64,000 nucleotides of DNA from Neisseria sp. (GTDB taxonomy: Bacteria > Pseudomonadota > Gammaproteobacteria > Burkholderiales > Neisseriaceae): contig JAUMYW010000002.1 of NCBI GenBank assembly GCA_030528455.1, positions 87,704 to 151,703 of the forward strand, written 5' to 3'. Shown piece by piece: positions 1 to 9,216 of the stretch. Under the pieces are notes generated by a model that had not been told where the DNA came from, did not search any database, and saw only the letters and a list, made by a program, of their open reading frames with translations. The first letter of the stretch is position 1, and each line of letters opens with the position of its first letter. Both the position numbers and the translations under genes were made by a program.

Positions 1-667
1 TCAGAAACGGCGTACCGCTGGCCGCATCGCTGCTGAACAAACCCAAAGGTGGCAGAGGATTGCCTGTCAACTCGAATGAAATAAATACAGCAGGAATAAT
101 GTAGGCTGTAATCAAAACCGCATATTGAGCCACTTGGGTGTATGTAATACCTTTCATACCGCCCAATACGGCATAGAACAGCACTACAACTGCAGCAATA
201 ATCAAACCGGTAGTATTATCTACCTCCAAGAAGCGTGAGAATGCCACACCCGCACCGGTCATCTGACCGATAACGTAAGTTGTCGATGCCATAATCAAAC
301 ATGCTACGGCAATCAAACGGGCATTACGGCTGTAAAAACGGTCGCCGATAAAATCAGGTACGGTAAATTTACCGAATTTACGCAAATACGGAGCCAGCAG
401 CAGTGCCAACAATACATAACCGCCCGTCCAGCCCATCAGATAAGCCGAAGCAGAATAACCGTTCATAGCCAGCATACCGGCCATCGAGATAAATGATGCT
501 GCACTCATCCAGTCTGCGCCGGTAGCCATGCCGTTCAGCACGGGATGTACACCGCCGCCGGCCACATAAAATTCTTTGGTCGACCCTGCTCGCGCCCAAA
601 TCGCAATACCGAAGTATAAGGCGAAGGAAAGCCCGACAAAAATAACGTTGATTGCAAATTGACTCAT
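1..667 (-). CDS. Sodium:solute symporter (SSS family) large subunit, 3' part cut by the window edge
   Basis: The reading frame starts at the ATG ending at 667 and runs off the window, so only the first 222 residues are seen. The translation is strongly hydrophobic with repeated membrane helices and reads like the acetate/solute symporters of the SSS family: an N-terminal helix, a Gly-Gly-Gly segment after WARAGSTKEFYVAGGG, and a TGADWMSAASFIS stretch typical of ActP-like proteins. It would couple sodium entry to uptake of a small organic acid such as acetate; the substrate is inferred. The small DUF4212 protein lies 4 bases upstream on the same strand, the usual two-subunit arrangement of the VC_2705-type transporters. 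Confidence 0.85.
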   Translation of the reverse strand, partial: MSQFAINVIFVGLSFALYFGIAIWARAGSTKEFYVAGGGVHPVLNGMATGADWMSAASFISMAGMLAMNGYSASAYLMGWTGGYVLLALLLAPYLRKFGKFTVPDFIGDRFYSRNARLIAVACLIMASTTYVIGQMTGAGVAFSRFLEVDNTTGLIIAAVVVLFYAVLGGMKGITYTQVAQYAVLITAYIIPAVFISFELTGNPLPPLGLFSSDAASGTPFL

Positions 668-671
668 ATGT

Positions 672-935
672 TTACTCCTCGTTTACGCCGAATGCCTCGT
701 CGATTTTGTTCATACGCCAAGAGTAATAAAAAATAATGGCGATAAACGTCAGCATCGAACCTTGCTGCCCGAACCAGAAACCGATATCGGTTCCTGCAAA
801 TTGGATACCCGACAAAGCCGGACGCAGCAAAATAGCGAAACCGTAAGAGCAAACGGCCCATACCACCATGCACTGAATAATCAAACGGACGTTTGCTTTC
901 CAATATGCAGCGGAATCATGCTTGTTCACTGACAT
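672..935 (-). CDS. DUF4212 family sodium/substrate symporter small subunit
   Basis: An 87-residue protein with two hydrophobic segments (about residues 16-38 and 58-72) and the conserved Gln-Gln-Gly-Ser motif (residues 56-59) of DUF4212 proteins. This family is known as the small partner of SSS transporters. A strong AGGAGG ribosome site sits just upstream of the ATG, and the stop lies only 4 bases before the symporter start, so the two are surely co-translated in one operon. It is probably an inner membrane subunit needed for assembly or activity of the transporter; its exact role is not settled for the family. Confidence 0.85.
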   Translation of the reverse strand: MSVNKHDSAAYWKANVRLIIQCMVVWAVCSYGFAILLRPALSGIQFAGTDIGFWFGQQGSMLTFIAIIFYYSWRMNKIDEAFGVNEE

Positions 936-1377
936 ACAACCTCCTCTTATATTTAAGCTGTCTGTATTGCTTTTTTCATAATCAAACTAAGCACCAAAGT
1001 GCCCGAAGCGTAGAGTAAGTGAAAGCAAAAACGAGGTGCAACTTTTTTTTATCAAAAATTAACAAAATTAAACGAATACTTAAATCTTAATCTTGATTTC
1101 CTTATTGCTGCTCCGTCTTCAACGGATTACTGAAAAATCATTCAGTTTCAAATAACTAAAAAAACAGTTGCGCACCAGAAAAACAGTCAGGCCTACACGG
1201 CAAATGCATTTTTTTTAAGCATTATTGTTTTTTCTGATGCTTGCCATAAACTTGCATCAATACATGATTTTACTGACGGTCTTTCTCAAAATTCCTTTTC
1301 CAACCACAACAATGCCGTCTGCAGAACCTTTGCAGACGGCATCCGAAACCAATGTTTCAGCTGTTTGTTTAAACCTG
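936..1377. other. Intergenic region upstream of the symporter operon
   Basis: This 442-base stretch is AT-rich and holds no convincing gene. It should contain the promoter of the leftward symporter operon; two T8 runs (near 1043-1050 and 1209-1216) and many A/T runs are present, but I cannot pick out a clear -35/-10 pair. The end near hemE carries an inverted DUS pair listed separately. Confidence 0.5.
1312..1342 (-). terminator. Inverted DUS pair, likely hemE terminator
   Basis: ATGCCGTCTGCA and its reverse complement are separated by 7 bases, giving a 12-bp perfect stem. It lies 35 bases beyond the hemE stop. There is no U-run on the hemE strand, so termination strength is uncertain; such inverted DUS pairs are a known terminator type in Neisseria. 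Confidence 0.6.
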
Positions 1378-2442
1378 CTATGTACCGTGGTACTGTTTTG
1401 ACAACTCATGCACTGCTTCCACCAAAACTTCCGCATGTTCCGGGTTGGTATATTGGTTGATGCCGTGGCCGAGATTGAACACATGACCGCTGCCATGACC
1501 GTATGCCGCCAAAATTCGGGCAGCTTCGGTACGGATACTCTCAGGCGTACCGAACAGGGCGAACGGGTCGAAATTGCCTTGCAATGCCACTTTGCCACCC
1601 ACGCGCTTGCGGGCTTCGCCGATGTTGCACGTCCAATCCAAGCCGAGGGCATCGGCACCTGTGTCGGCCATTTTTTCCAGCCACAAACCGCCGCCTTTGG
1701 TAAACACAATCACCGGCACGCGGCGGCCTTCGCTTTCGCGTTTCAAACCGCCGACAATCTGCTTCATATAACGCAGGCTGAACGCTTCAAACGCCGCATC
1801 GCTCAACACGCCGCCCCATGTATCGAAAATCTGCACCGCTTGCGCGCCCGCATCGATTTGTGCATTGAGATAAGCTGTTACGGCTTGGGCGTTGATATCC
1901 AAAATCCTGTGCAGCAAGTCGGGGCGCGAATACATCATGGTTTTAATGGTGCGGAATTCTTTGCTGCTGCCTCCTTCCACCATATAGCAGGCCAGCGTGA
2001 ACGGGCTGCCGGAAAAACCGATTAAAGGTACGCGACCGTCTAAGGCTTGGCGGATAGACGTAACGGCATCAAACACATATTGCAGCCTGACCATGTCGGG
2101 CACTTCCAACTTGGCGATGTCGGCTTCATGCTGCAAGGCACGCTCGAACTTGGGGCCTTCGCCTTCTGCAAAATACAAGCCCAAACCCATCGCATCAGGC
2201 ACGGTTAAGATGTCGGAAAACAGAATCGCCGCATCCAAATCGAAACGTTCCAACGGTTGGATAGTTACTTCGGTGGCCAGATCGGTGTTTTTGCACAAAT
2301 CCAAAAAACTGCCTGCACTGGTGCGGGTGGCTTTGTATTCGGGCAGATAGCGGCCTGCCTGACGCATCATCCAAATCGGTGTGTATTCAACCGGTTGTTT
2401 TAACAATGCACGCAGGAAAGTATCGTTTTGCAGCGGTTTCAC
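1378..2442 (-). CDS. hemE: Uroporphyrinogen decarboxylase
   Basis: HemE removes four carboxyl groups from uroporphyrinogen III to give coproporphyrinogen III in cytosolic heme synthesis. The 354-residue protein is full length and holds both family signatures: [10 protein letters not shown] near residues 22-31 and GFSGSPFTL in the 140s. The start is a GTG (AAA CCG follows) preceded by AGAAGGA at good distance; no better ATG lies nearby. It stands alone, divergent from lgt, and is followed by an inverted DUS hairpin. Confidence 0.97.
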   Translation of the reverse strand: MKPLQNDTFLRALLKQPVEYTPIWMMRQAGRYLPEYKATRTSAGSFLDLCKNTDLATEVTIQPLERFDLDAAILFSDILTVPDAMGLGLYFAEGEGPKFERALQHEADIAKLEVPDMVRLQYVFDAVTSIRQALDGRVPLIGFSGSPFTLACYMVEGGSSKEFRTIKTMMYSRPDLLHRILDINAQAVTAYLNAQIDAGAQAVQIFDTWGGVLSDAAFEAFSLRYMKQIVGGLKRESEGRRVPVIVFTKGGGLWLEKMADTGADALGLDWTCNIGEARKRVGGKVALQGNFDPFALFGTPESIRTEAARILAAYGHGSGHVFNLGHGINQYTNPEHAEVLVEAVHELSKQYHGT

Positions 2443-2588
2443 GGTTTGTCCTTCTCACAATATAAAAACGATTGAAAGTGCAATCATATCATGAAAAGTA
2501 TCATAAAAAGCGGCGGCCAAACCGTTTGCCAGGACTCCGGCCGCGCGTATAATGCCGTCTGCATTCATCTTAAAGGATTTGAAACGCC

Positions 2589-3443
2589 ATGATCATCCAC
2601 CCCGAATTCGACCCCGTCGCCCTTTCGCTCGGGCCGCTTGCCATACGCTGGTATGCTTTAAGCTATATCGTGGGCTTCGCTCTGTTTATTCTGCTGGGCA
2701 AACGCCGTATCCGCAAAGGCGGCAGCGTGTTTACCGAAGAAATGCTCGACAATTTCGTTACCTGGGGCGTATTGGGCGTGATTTTGGGAGGACGTTTGGG
2801 TTTTATCCTGTTTTACAACTTGGATTACTATCTCGCCCATCCTGCCGATATGATTAAAATATGGGAAGGCGGTATGTCGTTCCACGGCGGTTTTTTGGGC
2901 GTACTGACCGCATCTTTGCTGTTCGCTAAAAAATACAAGCTGCGCTTTTGGCAGGTTTTGGATTTTATCGCACCGCTTGTTCCGCTGGGTCTGGCCTCCG
3001 GCCGTATCGGTAATTTTATCAACGGCGAGCTTTGGGGGCGGCTGACCGAACCGGACAAATGGTGGGCGGTCGGCTTTCCGCAGGCAGCCGGTGAAGATTT
3101 GGCTTTGGCTGCTGGCAATCGGCAATGGGCGGCTTGGCTGGCCGAATACGGCGCGTTGCCGCGCCATGCTTCTCAACTGTATCAATTTGCTTTGGAAGGC
3201 CTGCTTTTATTTGTCATCGTATGGCTGTTTTCCGGGAAAAAGCGTCCCGAAGGGCAAGTTGCCGCACTGTTTCTCGGCGGCTACGGCCTGTTTCGTTTTA
3301 TTGCGGAATACTTCCGCCAACCGGACGGCCACTTGGGGCTGCTGACTTTCGGCCTGTCGATGGGACAATGGTTGAGCCTGCCTATGCTGGTAATGGGCAT
3401 CTTGGGATTTTTCTGGTTCGGACGGCACAAATCTCCAATATAA
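2589..3443 (+). CDS. lgt: Prolipoprotein diacylglyceryl transferase
   Basis: Lgt is an inner membrane enzyme that moves the diacylglyceryl group of phosphatidylglycerol to the lipobox cysteine of prelipoproteins, the first step in lipoprotein maturation. The 284-residue protein has about seven membrane segments, the HGGFLG motif near residue 98 and the Lgt signature [13 protein letters not shown] near residue 139. Length is normal. AAAGGA precedes the ATG by 11 bases. It converges on pyrC, with a DUS hairpin between them. The window encodes at least two clients, the lipoproteins at 16636 and 23051. Confidence 0.97.
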   Translation: MIIHPEFDPVALSLGPLAIRWYALSYIVGFALFILLGKRRIRKGGSVFTEEMLDNFVTWGVLGVILGGRLGFILFYNLDYYLAHPADMIKIWEGGMSFHGGFLGVLTASLLFAKKYKLRFWQVLDFIAPLVPLGLASGRIGNFINGELWGRLTEPDKWWAVGFPQAAGEDLALAAGNRQWAAWLAEYGALPRHASQLYQFALEGLLLFVIVWLFSGKKRPEGQVAALFLGGYGLFRFIAEYFRQPDGHLGLLTFGLSMGQWLSLPMLVMGILGFFWFGRHKSPI

Positions 3444-3469
3444 AACAGTAAAATACAAACGTTAAAACA

Positions 3470-3499
3470 ATGCCGTCTGCAGACAGTTGCAGACGGCAT
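3470..3499. terminator. Inverted DUS pair between lgt and pyrC
   Basis: ATGCCGTCTGCA and its reverse complement sit 6 bases apart between two converging genes. A stem of 12 bp could serve as a bidirectional terminator. Confidence 0.65.
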
Positions 3500-3528
3500 A
3501 TGGTTTTTGCCGTCGATCAGGAATATTT

Positions 3529-4569
3529 TTAAGAATATTGCACCGTCCAAGAAACGCTGCTGCCCGCACGCATAGGTACCAATTCGGAACCGCTGCCGAA
3601 GGGAACGCTTTCCGGAACGGTTTGCGGCTGTTTGAGCAAAGTCAGCTTGTCCGCGTTTTCCGGCAAACCGTAAAAACGCGCTCCGTTTTTCGAGGCAAAC
3701 GCTTCAAGCTTATCCAAAGCACCTGCTTGTTCGAATACTTCGGCATACAATTCGATTGCGGTAATCGCGCTAAACATACCCGCACATCCGCAAGCATTTT
3801 CCTTTGCGTGTTTCGGATGCGGCGCAGAGTCCGTACCCAAAAAGAATTTATGCGCTTTTTCACCCGTTACCGCCTCAACCAGTGCTTTTCGGTGGCTTTC
3901 GCGTTTTAATACGGGAAGACAGTAGTGATGAGGGCGTACGCCTCCTAGCAGCAAATCGTTACGGTTCAACATCAGGTGCTGGGGGGTAACGGTTGCCGCC
4001 ACATTATCACCCGCCTCGCACACCAGTTTGGCAGCATCGGCGGTTGTAATGTGCTCGAAAACGACTTTCAAACCGGGCACTTTGGCCAATACGGGCTTCA
4101 TCACGCGTTCGATAAATTCGGCTTCTCTGTCGAAAATATCGATTTCCGGGTCGGTAACCTCTCCATGAACCAAAAAACGCATATCCTGTGCGGCGATTTC
4201 TTCCAATACCGGCAAAAGTTTGAACAAATCGGTAACGCCGGAATCCGAATTGGTGGTCGCCCCGGCCGGATAGAGTTTGAATGCGACAATACCCGCTGCT
4301 TTTGCTTCTCGTACGGTTTCCGGTGTAGTATGGTCGGTCAGATAAAGGCACATCAGAGGCTCAAAGGAAATTCCTTCCGGCACGGCATCGAGAATCTGCT
4401 GTCTATATGCAGAAGCCTGAGCGACTGTTGTTACCGGCGGTTTCAGATTCGGCATAATCAAAGCACGCCCCATCTGGCGCGCGGTATAAGGCACAACGGC
4501 CTGCAATGCTTCTCCGTTACGTACGTGCAGATGAAAATCATCGGGACGGATAATGGTCAGAGTGTTCAT
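3529..4569 (-). CDS. pyrC: Dihydroorotase (class II, PyrC)
   Basis: PyrC is the zinc amidohydrolase that cyclises N-carbamoyl-aspartate to dihydroorotate in pyrimidine synthesis. I chose the ATG of [11 protein letters not shown] because AAAGGA lies just upstream; a longer frame begins 9 codons earlier without support. The 346-residue protein shows the HLHVR metal motif (about residues 12-16), the likely carbamylated lysine in VAFKLYPAG, the metal histidines of LVHGEV and FEHITTADA, and the catalytic aspartate of [12 protein letters not shown]. This pattern and size fit the class II bacterial type that acts without a partner transcarbamylase. Confidence 0.96.
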   Translation of the reverse strand: MNTLTIIRPDDFHLHVRNGEALQAVVPYTARQMGRALIMPNLKPPVTTVAQASAYRQQILDAVPEGISFEPLMCLYLTDHTTPETVREAKAAGIVAFKLYPAGATTNSDSGVTDLFKLLPVLEEIAAQDMRFLVHGEVTDPEIDIFDREAEFIERVMKPVLAKVPGLKVVFEHITTADAAKLVCEAGDNVAATVTPQHLMLNRNDLLLGGVRPHHYCLPVLKRESHRKALVEAVTGEKAHKFFLGTDSAPHPKHAKENACGCAGMFSAITAIELYAEVFEQAGALDKLEAFASKNGARFYGLPENADKLTLLKQPQTVPESVPFGSGSELVPMRAGSSVSWTVQYS

Positions 4570-4640
4570 TTTTTTCCTTTGAGATTTGTTTGGCAAGATT
4601 TTCTATGCCGTCTGCAGTTTTTCCTTGCAGACAACCGGCT

Positions 4641-4865
4641 TTATTTGCGGCGGACGACCAGGGTAAACTCACCGTCTGCTTCTTGCGCAGACAACAATTC
4701 GTGCCCTGTATGGCGGCAAAAAGCGGCAAAATCGTCCGGCGCGCCGGCATCGGTCGCCAATACGGTTAATACGCCGCCGCCTTGCATCTGGGCCAAAGTT
4801 TTTTTCGCCCGCAAAATCGGCAAGGGACATTTCAAGCCGCGTACGTCTAAAATATGTTCGCTCAT
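4641..4865 (-). CDS. tusA: TusA/SirA-like sulfurtransferase
   Basis: A 74-residue protein with the family motif CPLP at residues 13-16, inside LDVRGLKCPLPILRAKK. The cysteine would carry a persulfide in sulfur relay, for example toward tRNA 2-thiouridine or molybdenum cofactor synthesis. Length is typical. It sits upstream of pyrC on the same strand with about 70 bases between, including an imperfect DUS pair (4603-4635). The family also contains paralogs of other function, such as YedF-like and DsrE-linked proteins, so the exact relay partner is unknown. Confidence 0.85.
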   Translation of the reverse strand: MSEHILDVRGLKCPLPILRAKKTLAQMQGGGVLTVLATDAGAPDDFAAFCRHTGHELLSAQEADGEFTLVVRRK

Positions 4866-4978
4866 TTTTACATAACTTGGATAAAGGTTGCAGTTTATTA
4901 TACTCCGCTGCCACTTGCATGTCAGTCGGCGGCTGCTACAATGGCTGTTTTCATTTTTTTCCGACAGGAGCAGATATC

Positions 4979-5590
4979 ATGCGGTTGCGCTTTCTGCCGG
5001 GCGTTCTGTGCCTGGCTGCCTCGGTACAGGCTTCCGATTACTCTTTACCAGCTTACGATATTATCGGAAAAAACAGCAGCTACAATACACGCTACGTGGA
5101 AACAGAACGCGACAGGGCTTTTGAAGAAAGCGAGCTTGCTCTGCCCGGATTTCCCGACCGGCAGACAAGCTGGCTGGAAATAGAGGTTGCAGACGGCACA
5201 AACCGCCGAATTGCCGTCTCGGAGCAAAGTATTGCTTTAGCACCCGACCGGACCGTCCGTTATCTGTTGAATATCCGTTCGGCAAAAGGCAGCGACAACA
5301 TCAGTGCCGAAGCCCTGTATTGCTCGCCCTACACCCTGTCCGCCAAACCTTCTTCTTATAAAATATATGCCTATGGGGATTCGACCGGCAAACGCTGGAT
5401 TCCGGTACGCCGTCCGGAATGGAAGAATTTGGGTACACTCCTGAATTCCGAACACTCCGTCCGCTCGGTGATTTATCAGGCTTGGTGCGTAGACGGCCTG
5501 CCTGGCGACACGGCCGGTTTGGTCCGCCGCCTGAAAGAACGTGCCGGCAATTTTCCCGTTCCCGGCAAATTAAATCGGGACAAAAAATAA
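4979..5590 (+). CDS. CNP1-like family secreted protein
   Basis: The ATG at 4979 follows CAGGAG and gives 203 residues beginning with a signal peptide (MRLRFLPGVLCLAASVQAS, cut near residue 19). An upstream in-frame start exists but would bury the signal peptide. The body, with the GxSxxxxYVxTxRxRxFEExE and LPxFP pattern, RYLLNIRSAKGSDNISAEALYC and a Cys near the end, reads like the CNP1-like family known from Neisseria and other beta-proteobacteria. Function is not established. It converges on ansA across a DUS hairpin. Confidence 0.75.
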   Translation: MRLRFLPGVLCLAASVQASDYSLPAYDIIGKNSSYNTRYVETERDRAFEESELALPGFPDRQTSWLEIEVADGTNRRIAVSEQSIALAPDRTVRYLLNIRSAKGSDNISAEALYCSPYTLSAKPSSYKIYAYGDSTGKRWIPVRRPEWKNLGTLLNSEHSVRSVIYQAWCVDGLPGDTAGLVRRLKERAGNFPVPGKLNRDKK

Positions 5591-5603
5591 ATGCTGTTTC
5601 CGT

Positions 5604-5635
5604 ATGCCGTCTGCAAGCTCGATTGCAGGCGGCAT
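5604..5635. terminator. Inverted DUS pair between the CNP1-like gene and ansA
   Basis: ATGCCGTCTGCA faces TGCAGGCGGCAT (one mismatch) across an 8-base loop between converging genes, a likely shared terminator. Confidence 0.6.
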
Positions 5636-5647
5636 ATTCCTGCCGTT

Positions 5648-6637
5648 TTACAACAAATTCAAACGCAGCAGTTCGCAGCGCATGTCGTCAGCCGTCCAAG
5701 CATTGCCCGCCGCCAATACAGCCAATACGGAAGCCGTTTCCAAATTACATTTTCCGCCCTGAACCGCCCCCGCCTGCCGCAATGCGCTGCCCTGTTCATA
5801 AACAGCAGCCGCCCTGCCCTGCACGCTCTGACTGATATTGAGCAGAATGCCGCCGCTTTCGGCAAACTGCCGTACGGCAGATATAAAAGCTTCGTCATCC
5901 GGCGTATTGCCGTGGCCGTAGCTCTGCAACACGACGGCACGGGCGGTTTTGCGCCGTAAATCTTGCGCAATATAGTGCTGCATCATGCCGGGAACCAGCG
6001 TATAAACGGCGGTATCTGCAGACGGCCTGAGAGAACGGGGCAGATTGTCTGCCGCGTTTTCCGACAAAAACCCTCCGCTACCTCCACACAACTGCCACGC
6101 ACCGTGCTGCCACACCGCTGCTGCCCCGAAATGCGGATTGTCGAAGCCCCGTGCGTGTTCCGTACTGACTTTGCTGCTGCCGACTGCTTGCAGCAAACGC
6201 CTCCCGAATGCAATCCAAACGCCCCGTACATCGGGTAGGGTGAAAACCGCCGCTGCCGTCTGCACGTTTAAAGGCGCATCGCTTTGAGGAGCGTGAAACG
6301 GAAGCTGAGCCCCCGTCAGAACAATCGGCTTATCCACATCGGGCAAAGCAAGGGCAAACAAATTGGCTGTATAGGCCAGTGTGTCCGTACCGTGCAGAAT
6401 CAGAATGCCGTCATATTCAACCAACTTGCTGCGGACCAGTTCCAACCAGGTCTTCCAGTCTTCCAAACGCACCGCCGAAGAATCAATCAGCGGCCTGCAA
6501 ATATACCAGTCAAAAATCATGCCGTTTGCAGACGGCATCAGCATCTGCGCCAAGCCCTCATCGGGCATCAGACCGTCCGCTCCCGGCACCATGCCGATAG
6601 TACCGCCGGTATAAAGAACAAAAATCCGTTTGCTCAT
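5648..6637 (-). CDS. ansA: Type I (cytoplasmic-type) L-asparaginase
   Basis: The enzyme hydrolyses asparagine to aspartate and ammonia. The 329-residue frame starts at the ATG of MSKRIFVLYTGG, about 11 bases after AGGTGG; an in-frame GTG four codons upstream is less likely. The two threonine motifs are present: TGGTIGM near residue 10 and HGTDTLAYTA near residue 80. No signal peptide is seen, matching the type I enzyme rather than the periplasmic AnsB. An ATGCCGTTTGCAGACGGCAT DUS pair lies inside the gene near 6520-6540. Confidence 0.93.
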   Translation of the reverse strand: MSKRIFVLYTGGTIGMVPGADGLMPDEGLAQMLMPSANGMIFDWYICRPLIDSSAVRLEDWKTWLELVRSKLVEYDGILILHGTDTLAYTANLFALALPDVDKPIVLTGAQLPFHAPQSDAPLNVQTAAAVFTLPDVRGVWIAFGRRLLQAVGSSKVSTEHARGFDNPHFGAAAVWQHGAWQLCGGSGGFLSENAADNLPRSLRPSADTAVYTLVPGMMQHYIAQDLRRKTARAVVLQSYGHGNTPDDEAFISAVRQFAESGGILLNISQSVQGRAAAVYEQGSALRQAGAVQGGKCNLETASVLAVLAAGNAWTADDMRCELLRLNLL

Positions 6638-6983
6638 CACGTATTCCACCTGTCAAACAGTGTTTATTCTAACAGCAGCCAAGCCGCTTCCCGGAATAAA
6701 ACCGTTAAAATTTCCCAAAATACCCATGCACGGAAAACAATTGATGCAGGAAAATCCGGCTGATGAAATAATGAACGGCAGCATACACCCGATTAATGAC
6801 TGTGCCGCTGTCTGATGATTGTCCCCATTCCCGAACAGCGGCAGTTGAGATCGTTAGTCGGAAAGAGATTCCAAAACGCATCCTCGATATAGCAAATCTC
6901 GCCGCATAGGATTTTATCGGCAAATTATGCCGCCGTATTTGGTTTTTCGGTACAATCTGTCGTTTTCCCTGCTCCGAAAAATC
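6638..6983. other. Intergenic region between ansA and the pseudouridine synthase
   Basis: About 345 bases between divergent genes. It must hold both promoters. Short open frames cross it on both strands but have no ribosome site or recognisable protein pattern; I see no gene, RNA or repeat here. Confidence 0.5.
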
Positions 6984-7904
6984 ATGAAGACTTCCACTCC
7001 TTTGCCGCTTGCAGACGGCATCAAAGCCAGCTATCTGAACCTGCCGCACGATGCCCGCTTTCAAAATGCCCTACTGCTGGATTTTTTATGCGAACGCTTT
7101 CCGTTTGTCGGACAGGAAAACTGGCAGCGGCGGCTGGACAGCGGTTTTGTGGTCGATTCAGACGGCCTGCCTTTAAACCGCAGTACACCCTACCTCGCCG
7201 GCAGCAAAATTTTCTACTACCGCGAAATCAGCCGCGAAAACGAGCCGCCCGTACCGTTTGCCGAAACCGTCCTGCATACGGACGAACATCTGATTGTCGT
7301 CGACAAACCGCATTTCCTGCCGGTTATTCCGAGCGGACGCTTTCTGCGCGAAACGCTGCTCACACGCCTGCGTCTGCACCCGGAACTACAACATCTCAAT
7401 CCCGAAAATTTCACACCGCTGCACCGTTTGGATAAAGACACCGCAGGCGTGATACTGTTTTCGCACAATCCGGCTACGCGCGGCGCGTATCAGAAACTGT
7501 TTCAAAACCGTGAAGTCGGCAAGGTTTACCACGCGCTCGCGCCGCTGCGGACCGATTTGCCTTATCCCTACCGAATCAGCTCTCGCATGGTTCGCGGCGA
7601 GGCGTTTTATCTGACGCAGGAAGTCGAAGGCAAACCGAACGCGCATACGGTTGTCGAGCTTTTGGAAACGCGCGGCAGTCTCGGCCTGTACCGACTGCTG
7701 CCGGAAACCGGCAAAAAACACCAGCTTCGCGTACACATGAACCGTCTCGGTATGCCATTGCTGAACGATGCGCTCTATCCCGTTCCTCTGCCTGCCGGAG
7801 AAGAAGATTACGGCAAACCCTTGAAACTTCTTGCCAAATCGATTTCCTTCCGAGACCCGTTCAGCGGCCGAATGCGGAAGTTCGACAGCAGTTTGAGCCT
7901 TTAA
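6984..7904 (+). CDS. RluA-family pseudouridine synthase
   Basis: A 306-residue protein starting at MKTSTPLPLADG. It has the RluA catalytic motif HRLDKDTAGV near residues 148-157, where the aspartate attacks uridine, and the C-terminal KKHQLRVHM motif near residue 240. An N-terminal region before VVDKP could be a degenerate S4-like domain. It would convert uridine to pseudouridine in rRNA or tRNA; which site cannot be told from sequence alone. It stands alone and converges on the broken Imm26 gene. Confidence 0.9.
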   Translation: MKTSTPLPLADGIKASYLNLPHDARFQNALLLDFLCERFPFVGQENWQRRLDSGFVVDSDGLPLNRSTPYLAGSKIFYYREISRENEPPVPFAETVLHTDEHLIVVDKPHFLPVIPSGRFLRETLLTRLRLHPELQHLNPENFTPLHRLDKDTAGVILFSHNPATRGAYQKLFQNREVGKVYHALAPLRTDLPYPYRISSRMVRGEAFYLTQEVEGKPNAHTVVELLETRGSLGLYRLLPETGKKHQLRVHMNRLGMPLLNDALYPVPLPAGEEDYGKPLKLLAKSISFRDPFSGRMRKFDSSLSL

Positions 7905-7928
7905 TCGGACTTTTGATTTGATTTTTAC

Positions 7929-8636
7929 CTAAAATGATCTATCCCCGATCATTTTCAAATTTCCCACATAATCCAAATCGGCATCCAATCCGAATAATTC
8001 AAAGATTTCCTGCTTGTCTTTTTGATTTTTCAGATTTCTCAAATCGTAAGCATTGGCGTCAAAATAAGGCTGGTTGGATTGTTCTCGGATACATTCCTCA
8101 AAATTTTCTATGAAGAAGCTAAAACCTATGCTTTCATTTCTATAATTGACCCAATGTTCTTTTTGATATTTCTTATATTTTTCAATTGGTATTTCCTTAT
8201 AAATCAAACCGTACTGCAAATATGCAATATCCGGGTCTGTTCCGGATATGCTCGGGCTAACCGAAATAATGCTGTCATTCAAATCTCTGCCGCTGACGGA
8301 CATATTTCCGATAATCTTATATTCATTATGGAAAATCTTATTATCCATCATCGATTGGAGTGGAAAGGAGCTTAACTTTTCAAGCCCGTTGATATCGATA
8401 TCGGGTGTATCCGAAATTTTGTGATAAATCTTCACAATAAGAGCGGTTCCCATCAAATGAGATAAATCGTAGTTTTTATGATTAATAAAATCAGCTTTTT
8501 TTCTTCTTTTCACGATATCGATAATAATCTTCCCGAAACCGTATTCTCTCCGCCCCAGCTTAAAACAAAAAATATCTCCTTCCTGATATTTTTGCCTTTT
8601 TCGCTGCTCGTTTTTAAAGGCTTCAATATCTTTCAA
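7929..8636 (-). pseudogene. C-terminal piece of a broken Imm26-type immunity protein gene
   Basis: The open frame gives 235 residues beginning at a TTG without a ribosome site. From about residue 18 (YQEGDIFCFKLGRREYGFG) it reads like the Imm26 domain found in immunity proteins of polymorphic toxin systems. The same frame continues upstream as EAFDIWFEQWKKD before a stop, so the TTG is not a natural start. The missing N-terminus lies in the adjacent frame: a one-base loss in an A-rich run near 8690 separates it from MLADEKPY. See the 8761-9084 entry for the rest. A read-through of the whole unit would give about 385 residues. Confidence 0.7.
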
Positions 8637-8760
8637 ATCGGCTTCAGCGGTGTCCTTTTTCCATTGCTCGAACCAAATATCAAACGCTTCTTTCTATAAG
8701 GCTTTTCATCAGCAAGCATTTTATAAAAATAAGTTTTTTAGGTGTTAAAATTACCGATAG

Positions 8761-9084
8761 TCAAATGCCCCTCATCGTATCGAAAATACACACCAACAGG
8801 AGAAAAAAAGCGGTAGTCGCAGTGTAATTTAATTTTTTCGGCTTCCCTTTTGCTGTTTTGGGCAGAACAATGCTTCGATTTTCTGCCGTTTCTACCGAAA
8901 CATCACATTCGAAATAAGTAAAATCCTGATATTCCGAATAGTAATATCTCACCATCTTTCTGATAACGTCCCTATCAAAAAATAAGGCAATATGCTTGAT
9001 ATCCATTCTCTCCCAATGGTTGTCGATAGGAGTTAAACCCAAATATTTTCTGTCTGCATTACTTAAAATAAATTTTTCCATCAT
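8761..9084 (-). pseudogene. N-terminal piece of the broken Imm26-type immunity protein gene
   Basis: This 107-residue frame (MMEKFILSNADRKYLGLTP...) has the N-terminal pattern I associate with longer neisserial Imm26/HocA-like proteins, including LPKTAKGKPKKL. After a T7 run (A7 at 8803-8809 on the plus strand) it ends in junk. Removing one T restores AFSPVGVYFRYDEGHLTIG followed by NFNT and a TAA at 8738-8740. Reading through that TAA gives KTYFYKMLADEKPY in the same frame, leading into the C-terminal piece. The natural start is the ATG at 9084 or the next codon; a canonical-dialect DUS pair follows upstream at 9162-9195. Confidence 0.65.
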
Positions 9085-9161
9085 CTCGCCTTTTCCTTAA
9101 CAATCAACTGCCCGACGTTACCGCTTCAGTACAAATCCCTTCCTTTATTATCCATAAACCA

Positions 9162-9195
9162 ATGCCGTCTGAAAATCGATACTTTCAGACGGCAT
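9162..9195 (-). terminator. Inverted canonical DUS pair behind the DedA gene
   Basis: ATGCCGTCTGAA and TTCAGACGGCAT, 10 bases apart, form a perfect stem 22 bases beyond the DedA-family stop. This is the canonical neisserial dialect, unlike most pairs in the window. Confidence 0.65.
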
Positions 9196-9216
9196 TACTT
9201 TATCTTTTATCAGGTA

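Noticed and set aside
6705-7064. Possible gene on the minus strand upstream of ansA
   Set aside because: It overlaps the start of the pseudouridine synthase and has no ribosome site or recognisable pattern.
7929-8636. Treating the Imm26-like frame as an intact gene starting at TTG
   Set aside because: The same frame continues upstream with coding character until a stop, there is no ribosome site, and the missing N-terminus is found one frame away.
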